From Circinella minor (lineage: Eukaryota > Mucoromycota > Mucoromycetes > Mucorales > Lichtheimiaceae): a DNA stretch of 64,000 bases. This document shows, piece by piece, positions 54,119 to 64,000 of the stretch. Both the position numbers and the translations under genes were made by a program. The notes beneath the pieces are model-generated. The model worked only from the letters and a program-made list of their open reading frames with translations, did no database searches and was not told the DNA's origin. Position 1 is the first letter of the stretch; every line of letters starts with the position of its first letter. The stretch spans positions 124,001-188,000 of the forward strand of contig JAEPRB010000028.1 of the NCBI GenBank assembly GCA_016758965.1, in the 5' to 3' direction.

Positions 54119-56169
54119 TATGAATTGTCTTAAAAAAAAAGGAGAACGGGAAGGCACAAGATTTCAGGAACTTCCTTTGGCTGTGTTTGAGTTAAAATTT
54201 CCAATTGTGGCTGGTAAAAGTTAACATTAACACCATCACTATCACTATCACTATCATTATCATTATAAGTATACAACGAACTGGAACGTTCAATATTGCT
54301 ATAATCTATTTAATCATGACAGTTCTAAATGTTACGTTTCTATAAAGCTTACGTTGTAACTACATGCATTCTATTATTATCATTCTACATAATGCTACGG
54401 AAAACAAGGAAATAGAGTATGTATGATTCAAAATTTCTCACCGTGAACAGTTTTTGACACATCAAAAATAGGTGCTTTTTATTTTGATTTGTGTGTTATG
54501 CATTATCTATTGTGTTGTTTGGAAAGCAAGAAAATAATAATAATTATATTTGATATACGCATGATAATCATATTCTTACACGTCTTAAACCATTCAAAAG
54601 ATAAAAAAAAATAACGTCGATTTTTTGTCTGTACGTATATTGTTTGCTTTTATTATGCACTGACTTTAATAAAATGAACTACTCAAACATAATAAGTAAT
54701 AGATGTATGTGAGCAACGAATGAAAGCATAATATCCGTGTTGAAAAGATTCTCTTTATCTATACATTTGTGCATAATACAGCGTACATCTCATAATATAA
54801 ATAGGTTCATGTAAAGATGATAGTCTGGTGACACAAACAGAAAAGTTATTCAGGTGAGAAAAACAAGTGCTATGTGCAAAAAAGCTCATCACTTTTCATT
54901 TAACATTTAGACAACAGTGCACCATGGCAATATGGTTATTTTTCTAGTCCAGATAAAATAATAATGTCAATATATGTCAATATTAACTTATCGTAATATG
55001 ACAAAAAAATGAAAAAAAAATGACTATGGTAATATGTTACTATTTTTATGACTACGTAACTAGAATACATATGTATGTTGTAGAAGTAGTTTTAGTATAA
55101 TGTGTGTACAACATATATATTGCAAAACAAAATCAAACGGATTTTCTTTCTCTTTGTTTATTATTTGTTGTTGATATATATTAGTACTAATTAATAGAAT
55201 AATAATACAATAATCGCCGATGAGTCTTCTACTGTAACGGTATTTATCTTCTGATAGTAAGTATAAATCATATCTACTAATAGTAAACAAATACAAGCGC
55301 GTGATATAATAAACTGAATCAAATAATCAAATAAAAAAATAAGAACTCTATAGGAAGAGTGGAAAACACTGTAACTCTTATATTTTATCAACAACATGAA
55401 TGACCAAAAAAGGAGCCGAGCTAGTCTGCCCATGATATTGCTTAAAATTCGTAAATAGTATATAACAGTCATAGAATTATTGATAAGAATAATAACAGGG
55501 TATAATAAACTGATTATAAGTCTATTGTAATAATTAAATATTATGTAATACATTGAGCACACTTTATATAGTCTTTTTTCTTTCACTAAGAATGATATAT
55601 ATATTCGCTATTCATTTCGAATTTTTTATTAAATTAGAGAGATACGATATACAAAAGTTGTGATATGCGCGTGACCAACCATTATATTATAAGTAAAAAA
55701 AAAAAAGAATACAAGCCCTATGGAAATACAAGCTGTTGCTATCGCAACAAATAATGAACATACAGTTGGCTTCATCTCACAGAAAAGCACGGACCGATTT
55801 TACCCAGGTTGACTTTTTTTTTTGATACGTGAGAAACTTTCTATAGGTCATGTTCATTTCCGAGTGAGAGAAAACTGTTTGTTTTTACGTACACAGCAAA
55901 AGATTAGTACTTATATTGATGGCATAAAAGAATCTATAACAGGATTAGTTGAAAACAATGAGAAGTTGAAAGAGCTGTTTTGATGGAGAGCAAGAAAGAG
56001 AATAAGTATGCAATGTGGGTCGTACAACATCTACAAATTAAGTTTATACTGGTGTTCGTATGGCCTTATAATAAACCCGTCCCCCATCTTTTACATACAT
56101 ATACAATTACTCCTTTCTTTTCTCTCTACTCTTTTTTTTTTACTTAAGTCGATTCACTTATTTTTGTTT

Positions 56170-56206
<37 letters not shown>

Positions 56207-56230
56207 CAGGGAGGCCTTGTTCATGGATAA
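54119..56230. other. Intergenic between PSF2 and the F-box/LRR gene
   Basis: AT-rich, divergent region of 2.1 kb. A CACTAT/CATTAT hexamer array lies at about 54233-54266. Several long minus-strand frames (55060-55590) are rich in Ile/Leu/Tyr and have no homology I recognise. A 34-nt poly(A) ends the region. Confidence 0.45.
56171..56204 (+). repeat. 34-nt poly(A) tract 27 bp before the F-box/LRR start
   Basis: An uninterrupted run of 34 A on the plus strand lies just upstream of the ATG at 56231. It is the longest homopolymer in the window. It may act as a nucleosome-excluding promoter element or lie in the 5' UTR; its true length may be uncertain in the assembly. Confidence 0.85.
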
Positions 56231-57615
56231 ATGGCTGTCCAGACGACCAGCCCGCTCGACATGGTTGAGCTCGTAAAAATGATCATTGATTTTGTTGATT
56301 CGGAAGATCTTTTAAATGTTGCATTTACATGTCGACTTTTCTTTTCTACAGCATGTACACGCATCTGGTGCTTGTTAAATCCTCAAACTCATGTGACTCT
56401 TCGACGAGTTCGACAAGCATTAGAAGGACGGCATAGTTATTACAACAAACACCAACACCAACAAGAACGTATACCATTTTGTGATTATCGAGAATTGGTG
56501 CATCATTTTCGATGGTATCCACATGATAAAGGAACGGTGCATTTTGAACGGCAATTTTTTGACGTGTTCCAATTCCCCAACCTCGTTCGACTTGAGTTTT
56601 CCTATGCGGCTGCACAAGACCACGCTGTTCAAAAGTTGATCCAAAGTTCGTCTCGACTGCGTCATGTTAATCTTTCCCATTGCTACTGTTTATCCACCGA
56701 AGCCATCCGTCCATTACTATCGATTCCACCGGCATTGAAAACGTTAATATTATACGGATGCGGTAAGATTGATGCGGATGCATTGGCGGCTGCCATTTAT
56801 CGTCATCGCAATAGTCTTGAATGTATACGGTTGACCGATATCAATAATGAAATTCTCTCTGCTATACAACAATGTGACAAACTAAAGGATCTGGGTTTGG
56901 AACATTGTTCTGATATAAACCTTGACAGTACACGGATTAATCAATTTGCGGCTCATTTGATGCGACAAAACATACCTCGATTAACTCGACTACGAATGCG
57001 TGATATTGCAAGTTTGAACGCTGAGCCAATGTATAATTTGGCTTGTGCTACCTCAAGTACACTTGTTCATTTGGACATGAGTGAATGTAATCTTGTCGAT
57101 CAAGAAGGGTTTACACACTTTGCTACATGTTGTCAGTCACTTGAAACTTTATTGTTGGCACATCAATTTTCCGTCACTGACGAAATTGTTCAGGTAATAA
57201 CTTACATTATTTATACATATAATAGCATTTACTCATTTTGAAAAATATATTATAGCTTTTTGTAAAACATTGTCCAAATTTAAAACATTTGGATGTCTCC
57301 GGATGTCGACTATTAACTGATAATGCATTCAGTCTATGGTTGGATCAAGATGATAGTATCAATTTCAGTAGTGTATCTCAATTGGAAACTCTCAATATCA
57401 GTGGATTAGAACCAGATATATCCCCTCTTGTAGTTTTACACCTCTTACAACATCTTCCACATATTAACGAGATTTGTCTCGGTGTTGCTTATGATTATGC
57501 AGACGCGACTCAGCTTGTAAAAACTGCCAGTGACTTTTCCCTTGATACTGGTCGGTGTGTCACTATTTGTCGAACCAATTGGTTAACGCGATCTACATCC
57601 GACCCTTTCACTTGA
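56231..57615 (+). CDS. F-box/LRR protein
   Basis: Two exons, 56231-57193 and 57256-57615, join in phase 0 to give 440 residues. An F-box-like start (VELVKMIIDFVDSEDLLNVA, then CRLFFSTACTRIWCLLNP) is followed by a run of leucine-rich repeats of the cysteine-containing kind: LRHVNLSHCYCLSTEAI, LKTLILYGCGKIDADAL, LKDLGLEHCSDINL, LVHLDMSECNLVDQEG, LKHLDVSGCRLLTDNA. This is the Grr1/FBXL layout: an SCF ubiquitin-ligase adaptor whose LRR horseshoe binds the target. It is unrelated in detail to the F-box gene at 4072-4830. The target is unknown. Confidence 0.88.
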
Positions 57616-58312
57616 AAGCAATACGTATCAAGGCCTCATCTATACATACGCGATGCATAATGCACATAATCCCCTTTGTTGATACACCATCTACCCCTTT
57701 CTTTCACTTTTACTGCGATTCATTTTTCTTATATATTTAGTTTTCTTATACGATATTCTCCCAATAACATATATAGCACTCTTCTTTTTTGTGTTGTTTG
57801 TAATATTTTATATATGAATCAACCTCACCAACTAAAAACAATCTTTTTTCAACATGAAAGAAAATATAATATACACATAATAATTTATTAAAAGGAGAAA
57901 CAAACTTTTTTTTTTCATATATTCATTATAAATGGTGTTAAGCGTGTGTAAAATGAAATGAAATAAATATATTGTGGTAATAAAAGATCAGGGGAAGGGG
58001 TGGGTTTTAAAGCATGTTTAGAAATCAAAATAATATTACAAGTATGAAAATTATGAAAACGGTAAAAGACCAAAAAAAAAAAAAAAAAAAGAAAAAGAAA
58101 CAGGAAAAAAAAACGAGTATGTAGAAAAAAAGTGTTGAATGAAAAATATAAAATGATTGTTGTTAATAAAAGTGTCGTGAAGAAATAAAGGTGGTTAATA
58201 AGTAAGTTATATGTACAAAGAGCAGGGAGCAAGGAATAATTCCTATATATGTTCATAATATTTATAGTATGTATACAATGCAAGGTATTTGTTACATGTG
58301 TGTGTTTGTTTT
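57616..58312. other. Convergent 3' region
   Basis: Between the stops of the F-box/LRR gene (+) and the DUF8032-like gene (-). It has A tracts (58074-58090) and AATAAA-like signals, and no gene. Confidence 0.45.
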
Positions 58313-60105
58313 TTAAAAAAGTGTGTCGTAAGAAAGAAAAGTTGAATCTGTAAAATCATCTTGTTCAAACTTGAGCCAGTTGTCATCTTCTTCAGTACAA
58401 ATAGATGACTCCATAGTACACGTAGTTGTAGTTGTTGTAGTAGGTGTTGGAACTAAAGTAAATGATGAAGAATCTGCTGTAACTGTTGTAGGAAACGCTG
58501 TGGATGGTGGTAGGGATACAAAAGAAGGCGGCACAATAGTGGGCATGTTGAACATCATGTTATCAAAACATGATGAGAAATCTGAACCCGAAGTTGTTAG
58601 GAATTGTGCTGGTAATACCATAGGCGAATCTTCATCATATAAAGAAGATTCAGCAGTAGATGAACAACTTGAAGGTGAGGAAGGATCACTAATGGTATCC
58701 ATGACAATAGGTGGCATAAAGGATGCAGGAATAGGACTACCATCGAAATTGTTGCTACTATGTGTCGAAGCAGAACATGACTTGCGTGGTTGTAATGCTG
58801 GCATAAACTTGACGCGATAAAGGTCGATGGCCCGTTGCAGCAAATTCTTTTTTCCAACCAAATAACGTTGGTTTAACCAAGCAAGTTTCCAACCAAGTTC
58901 ATTACACATTGACTCTTCAATCCATCTTCGTTCATCACTATATTGAGTTTCGGTAGTTGCTCGAGGAAATACACAGTTGGCCTTGCGAAATTCTTCTGGA
59001 ATGACTTCTAAGGAGACATTTTCAACGTTAATCTTGATGCGGTATCGGCCGTCATTGTCATCCGTCATTATTAAAGTTTTTGGTGAATGCGCTGACTTCA
59101 CAGTGGCAGCTGCAAGTGTTGTTGGAAAAAATGTAGGTATTATTTCTTCTTGTTCTTCTGCTTCTGCTTCACATCGCTGTTTTTGCTGCTGCTGTTGTTG
59201 TTGTTGGCATATGTCAGGAATAACACTGCTACTTCTACTACTCCTACTACAATTACTGGTTGCATCCTCCTTTATTGATTCTTCAGTTAGAGACCCAGGT
59301 TGATGTTTGCGTTTTCTTAAAGTACCATTGAGAAGTTTGGCTTGACGCGCTACACGGCGCGATCGCATACTTGGTGATCGATTACGGTATGAATCAACGG
59401 CGCGTTGAATGAGACCACGTTTACCTGCGATTTCCAATTTATTTAACCATGCCAACTTCCATCCCAACCGGTTACATTCAGTTTCATAGTTCCATCGATT
59501 ACCACGATATGTTTCCTTGGGTAAATGTGCCCTTGGGTACACCTAAAATAAAATGTTTATAAATTTATGAGCATCATCTTTTTTTATCCACTCTCCCCAC
59601 ATATTTTACCGACAAAAACCCTGAAAGATTAGTTTCTTCTTACTTCTCCGCTCCTCTTAACCCCCAACCCCCCAATCCGATGATCGATCAAATATACGAA
59701 TAAAAATATACATACACAATTATCCAATTTGAATTGTTCATCCAAAGTATCCAAAGTAACTGTTTGAATATCCGTGCGAATAGAATAACGTTTGAGTACA
59801 CGATTATGTGAATAAACAAAAGAGACCCATTCTACACCGTTACGGATTTCGACAGTAGGTTCATGACGACTACTTGTATTACGGGGAGTATTACGCATTG
59901 ATGCTGTGGTAGCTCTTCTTGTTGTAATTGTTGAAGTAGGAACATATTCATCATCTTCTTCTTTCTGACAATTTAATTTTCGTTTTTTAATTCGACGAAT
60001 GGTTTGCTCAATAAGAGTAATTTGTTCTGATGATAAATCTTCCAATACATGCTCGGCTTTTTCAGTCGCGTTGATTAGGTCATGAAGTGATAAAACATCC
60101 GTCAT
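58313..60105 (-). CDS. Protein with two DUF8032-like repeats, possible regulator
   Basis: Two exons, 60105-59716 and 59542-58313, join in phase 0 to give 539 residues. A helical N-terminus with a basic patch (RRIKKRKLN) precedes a first domain at ~87-183 (VEWVSFVYSHNRVLKRYSI ... CVYPRAHLP ... ECNRLGWKLAWLNKLEIAGK ... LIQRAVDSYR). A second copy of its C-terminal half lies at ~295-375 (RYRIKIN ... CVFPRA ... MCNELGWKLAWLNQRYLVGK ... LLQRAIDLYR). This pattern matches the fungal DUF8032 family as far as I can recall. Gln, Ser/Pro and Thr runs and a final acidic segment (EEDDNWLKFEQDDF) resemble activation domains, so a transcription-related role is a guess. The domain's function is unknown. Confidence 0.78.
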
Positions 60106-61227
60106 AATATGTGTAACAGATATGGTGGTGTTGAGCCGAAAAGTAAAAAGAATAAAATAATAATAATAATATTAAAGAATTGATTGAATAAGAAGAGAAG
60201 AAATAAGAAAAAAACGAAGTGAGGAAATTCTTTTATATTAGAGACAAAAAAAAAAAAAATAAGAATCGCTAAATTTGCTGTGCCCTGAATAGTATATGAC
60301 GAACTTGTGTCACATTGACCCAGGTTCTATGTACTAAACGTGGTTTTTTTACTATAGAAATTTTATATATATATGTATACAATTATACTATAGAATAGTT
60401 ACACATAGTTATTCCAAAAAACCCAACATGGTTTAAATGCTTTACCGGATCTTATTTAATAGTAATAAATAATAAAATAAAATAAAATAAAATAATAAAT
60501 TGTACAATAAACTGTTTTTCTCCTAAATCACACGCGTTTCTATGGTTATACAGAAAAAAAGATCTCTTTATCCTCAAAGAAAACACCAAAACAAATGATA
60601 ATGATAATAAGCACAGTAACCAACCATAACTCGGTTTCTACCGGCTTTTGGTCATAGAACGGTTTATCCGTATAATTGGTTATACTCCGTTTATAAAAAA
60701 AAGTTTTTATTGCTCCGCTTACACTGTAGGTTGACAATAAACCGATCTGTTGCTTTACGGGATTGATGATGATCGTCCGGTTAATAAATTATTCCATCTT
60801 CATTAACATTGATTTTAATACCCAATATGTGCGGAATGACGATGAATAAAGATGATCGTCATCATCTTCAGATTTTGTAATTATATTAATTACTGATATA
60901 AAGCATATCAAATAATTTTATTGTATATCTCTCCATCTCATTTTTTTATTGAATAATAGCTTTCCAAAACGTGGTACTACTATCACAATAACAAATATAC
61001 ACATACAGGTCAAAGTATGTTTTAGTCATCTATACGCTCATATACAAAAAACAGCTAAGATTTCTTTTTTGTTCTATCATTTTACTCTAATCCCTATTTC
61101 GTTAAACTAATATAACCCTTTTTTCTACTTTGTGACACAATGAAAGAATATCATGATAAAGAATCGAAATGAGATTTTGTTTTTGTTTTGTTTCTGTTTA
61201 TATTTCTCTCTCACAAATGTGATAGAA
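60106..61227. other. Intergenic between TEL2 and the DUF8032-like gene
   Basis: This holds the upstream region of the DUF8032-like gene and the TEL2 3' end. An AATAA/AAAAT-type short tandem run lies at 60463-60500. No gene is seen. Confidence 0.45.
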
Positions 61228-64000
61228 TTAATATGTAGACATAGATATTTCCATCAGCCGAGCCAATATTCTTAATGCTACTTGTTTTAAATCATCCGCG
61301 TTTACCATTTCCATAATATCTAATATGTAAAAATAAAAATAAAAAAAAATAGAAAGGTGAAGTATAACATAAGTATAGAAAAGTTAGTGATGGATTTAGT
61401 TATTGTCATTGTCCCATATAATCATCTTATCTGATTGAGCGGACCTTCTAACCAATTTTTAGTTTCGGTAAGTTGTTGCGGATATTCTTGTAAAAGTAAA
61501 CCACTTTGATGATAGTAGTTGATATTCACAATTATATCAAAACCCAAGAGTATACTACGTGTTACGGCTTGTGGAAGTTTTACAAATCGTAGCGGTAATG
61601 CAAATTCAAAATATTCAGTCACGATACGACTTCGATCAGGCGTATTTGCTAATGTGTACAAAATATGTATAATATGAGAAGGCTGCTTATAGAGAGTAGA
61701 TAGTTTATGACAATATCATATTTAATTAAATATAGAATGTGGTACCGAGAAAAATAAAAATAAAAAATAAAACTTACTAGCGCCATGCATAATCACAAGT
61801 AAGGTCATGACAAAGCGTTCCGCGAGTAATGCATCACGTCCCAACCAAGATCTGATAATTCATGTGTTACCCAAAAACTGATACATGCTTGTGCAACCAT
61901 AATAAAAAAAAACTGGGGGGATATTCTTTTTATTTTACCTTGCTTTTCCTCTAGCACCTTCCCACCAACCAACAAGTAATGGAAAGAAAAAAACAGGCCC
62001 AGCAATTCCACTTAGTCGATTCCGATTAGTTGTTTTTCTCTTTTCTATATCCATTCGTCGAGAAAATACGCGGGATTTTCCTATGACTGCTGATTTTGAG
62101 GAAACAGTTGGTATGTTTCCTTCTTCAATAACTATTTTTTTCTCTAATTCCAAAGATAACTATAGAATACGATTAAATAATTATGTAGGGTTTAGTGATT
62201 TTAGATATAAATCTAAATCCATAGTTTTGGATCCACATTGTATTATGCTCCTTTTTATCATTGTTACCTGATCTTGCTCATTCTTTGGGTCAATTGTCGT
62301 ACCAGATAATTCCCGAACACCAAGAATAATAGAGGCCAGGATCATGGATTTTTGTTCCATAGAGGTATTTCGATCAAATATCTGATCAATCATGTAACTA
62401 TAAAGAAAATTACATTAAAAGGTAAATACCGAATGATAGTATTTTTAGCTATTTGTAATATATCGTCACGCTTTACCCTGTCACCGTTTCAGGTACGGCT
62501 GCAATAAGTGCACCTAACGAAAATTTTTGTCTTTCTATTGTATTGTCCAAATCATATGCCTTAGTGATATGAATCAATCTTTTTGCAAGTTCAGTTGCCG
62601 AATCACCTAGTATTAATAAAGAAAAATATAGAATTTCCACGTAAGCAGACCATTTCTTTTTCGTTCTGTATTTTTTATTGGGGGGAGCAGGACAAGAAGA
62701 TGTGAGTTAGGGAAACATATAGAAAGAAAAAGAGGTTGATTTACTCAGCTCCGACCCAACATTAGTCTTGTCGCGTATGAGTTGTTCTGCAGTGCTTAAA
62801 CCAATATCCAGTTTCACGGGATCTTCATCATCCTTTAAGTAAAGAATAAGATCTTGAATATAACTATTATAAAGATTTTGTGTTGTTTTAAAATTTGTAG
62901 CATTATAAATAATACTAATAATATTATAAGTGGTAATATTTAAACATACACTGGTGCTTTCGCACGCCTTTTGTTTCTTGCTTTGGTACCATTATTCTTC
63001 TCATCCGACACCTCATCATCTGATTCTTCTTCCATAGGATAAGGTTCAAATTCATCATTGTTATCTTCTTCCTCTTCATCACTTTCTGTAACGATTTATG
63101 CAAAGATAAATTAATATGATGAAGCTATTCCTCAAAATCATACCTTGTACGAAATACCCACAAAAACTAACCTTGATCTCCCGTTAAAATAGCATCTGGA
63201 TCTAATTCTTCATTATCATCTTCATGTTCATAATCGCTGGATTGTGGATTTGAGGACTGTTCAATAATAGGCCCATAATCATCACATGCCGACTGTTTTA
63301 CTATTTTTTTTTTTGGGACCGACCGATCAATCAGTTAAACTTTCCGAGAATTTCAACATCGCTAGGTTACGCTTACCTTTAATTAGTGCGTCTCTTTTTT
63401 CGGCTAACTTTTTTATATCCAGATATTTTTTATCTTCGTGTTGCTTGAGTATACCAAAGTTTAGCCGAGATGTCCCTTCTTCGGTTAGTTCTGATATAGT
63501 TTCAGCAACGACCTATGTGAACCAACAACAGTGTTTGTCATAAGAAAAATAAAATACATTAGCCTCTATTCTTTTAATAAAACTATATGCTGCTTTTTTT
63601 ACATCTATTATCCATGTATCCCCACCCTGATTATTTATTAAATTATGCACCCTTCCCTCCATAATTCTTTTTCTTTATCATACCACAGCAAGTTTCATTT
63701 TGACTTGGTCAGCACTTTCAAACCAACGATGGATAAAACCTCTTAACGGTGTCTCAATCATAAGGTTTTCAATCTGAACAGTTGATAGATACCCAAAAGC
63801 ATATACCAATCCTGCCGTAATATCTAATAAATTTATGCAGATATTATTATTGTTTAATAAAACAGAATCATTGTTTAAGATTTCAAAAAAAAAAAAACCA
63901 GGAACACACTCATACACTTGATAATAGATATATAAATTTCACTACATTATATAATTTAAAGCTTACATTGTTGTTCTTTATAACTGCCATGCTTAAGAAA
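61228..64000 (-). CDS. TEL2: TEL2 / TELO2 PIKK-maturation factor (C-terminal part)
   Basis: Twelve exons within the window: 64000-63967, 63823-63684, 63512-63377, 63300-63172, 63085-62950, 62863-62745, 62606-62477, 62397-62268, 62159-61939, 61851-61778, 61648-61445 and 61319-61228, with agreeing phases. They cover the last 514 residues; the N-terminus is beyond the right edge. Tel2 with Tti1 and Tti2 brings Hsp90 to newly made PI3K-like kinases (ATM, ATR, TOR, DNA-PKcs). After an acidic disordered stretch comes the conserved Telomere_reg-2 block: VYIQDLILYLKDDEDPVKLD, LAKRLIHI, RQKFSLGALIAAVPE, MILASIILGVRELSG. Then SRVFSRRMD, the FFFPLLVGWW segment and C-terminal HEAT helices follow. One donor (gtccgc at 61444) is weak. 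Confidence 0.88.

Noticed and set aside
55060..55590. Long minus-strand frames rich in Ile, Leu and Tyr
   Set aside because: They overlap in two frames, have AT-driven composition and no motif; membrane-protein appearance is expected from AT-rich DNA.
58371..58820. 149-codon plus-strand frame inside the DUF8032-like gene
   Set aside because: It is the antisense shadow of the Thr/Ser/Pro-rich C-terminal exon, which has family support on the minus strand.
61445..61851. Apparent frameshift in TEL2 when the acceptor before 61685 is used
   Set aside because: Using the later acceptor (TTAG before 61648) restores frame and gives a sequence that fits the family, so no break is needed.

Overview
The window is nuclear DNA of a filamentous fungus, most likely an early-diverging one (Mucoromycota, probably Mucorales). 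The base composition is very AT-rich. Genes carry many short GT-AG introns of about 50-130 nt, and intergenic DNA is full of A/T tracts and microsatellites. The gene set is fungal (chitin synthase, Dbp4, Thi20-type fusion, Ypp1, Psf2, Pmr1). Several features point away from Ascomycota: a Ku80 with a PIKK-docking-like C-terminus, an MT-A70 methyltransferase-like gene, an FLVCR-type MFS carrier and a tandem DUF8032-like protein. The species cannot be fixed from the sequence alone.

I find 21 protein genes and rebuilt exon structures by matching splice sites to reading frame; for almost all of them every phase adds up. Left part, 1-10.4 kb: 5' exon of a chitin synthase (-), a CBS-domain protein (-), an F-box protein (-), a gene-poor stretch with decayed coding-like fragments and a short inverted motif, then a polyQ UBA-domain protein (+). 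Middle left, 10.7-22.7 kb: Golgi Ca/Mn pump PMR1 (-), a small SET protein (-), ribosome-biogenesis helicase DBP4 (-), and, head-to-head across 196 bp, an ABCB8-like mitochondrial half ABC transporter (+). Middle, 22.9-39.5 kb: Ku80 (+), COG2 (+), an FkbM-type type II membrane methyltransferase (-), an MT-A70 family protein (-), a secreted DUF3455-like protein (-) and calmodulin (+). Right part, 40-64 kb: ThiD-TenA fusion THI20 (+), FLVCR-like MFS carrier (-), a 3.7 kb stretch without genes, YPP1/TTC7 (+) tail-to-tail with GINS subunit PSF2 (-), a second F-box/LRR protein (+), a tandem DUF8032-like protein (-), and TEL2 (-), which runs off the right edge.

These are single-copy housekeeping genes on both strands; there is no operon or gene cluster. 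Functional links: PMR1, COG2 and the FkbM protein belong to the Golgi/secretory system. PMR1 and calmodulin handle calcium. Ku80 and TEL2 both serve PI3K-like kinases (PIKKs). The most interesting loci are the MT-A70 gene with DPPL in place of DPPW (a candidate non-catalytic partner in an adenine methylation complex), Ku80 with its C-terminal motif, unusual splicing (a GC-AG intron, 13-nt and 22-nt microexons), and the decayed 5.3-7.4 kb region. I see no CRISPR array, rRNA, convincing tRNA, intact transposon or secondary-metabolite cluster.
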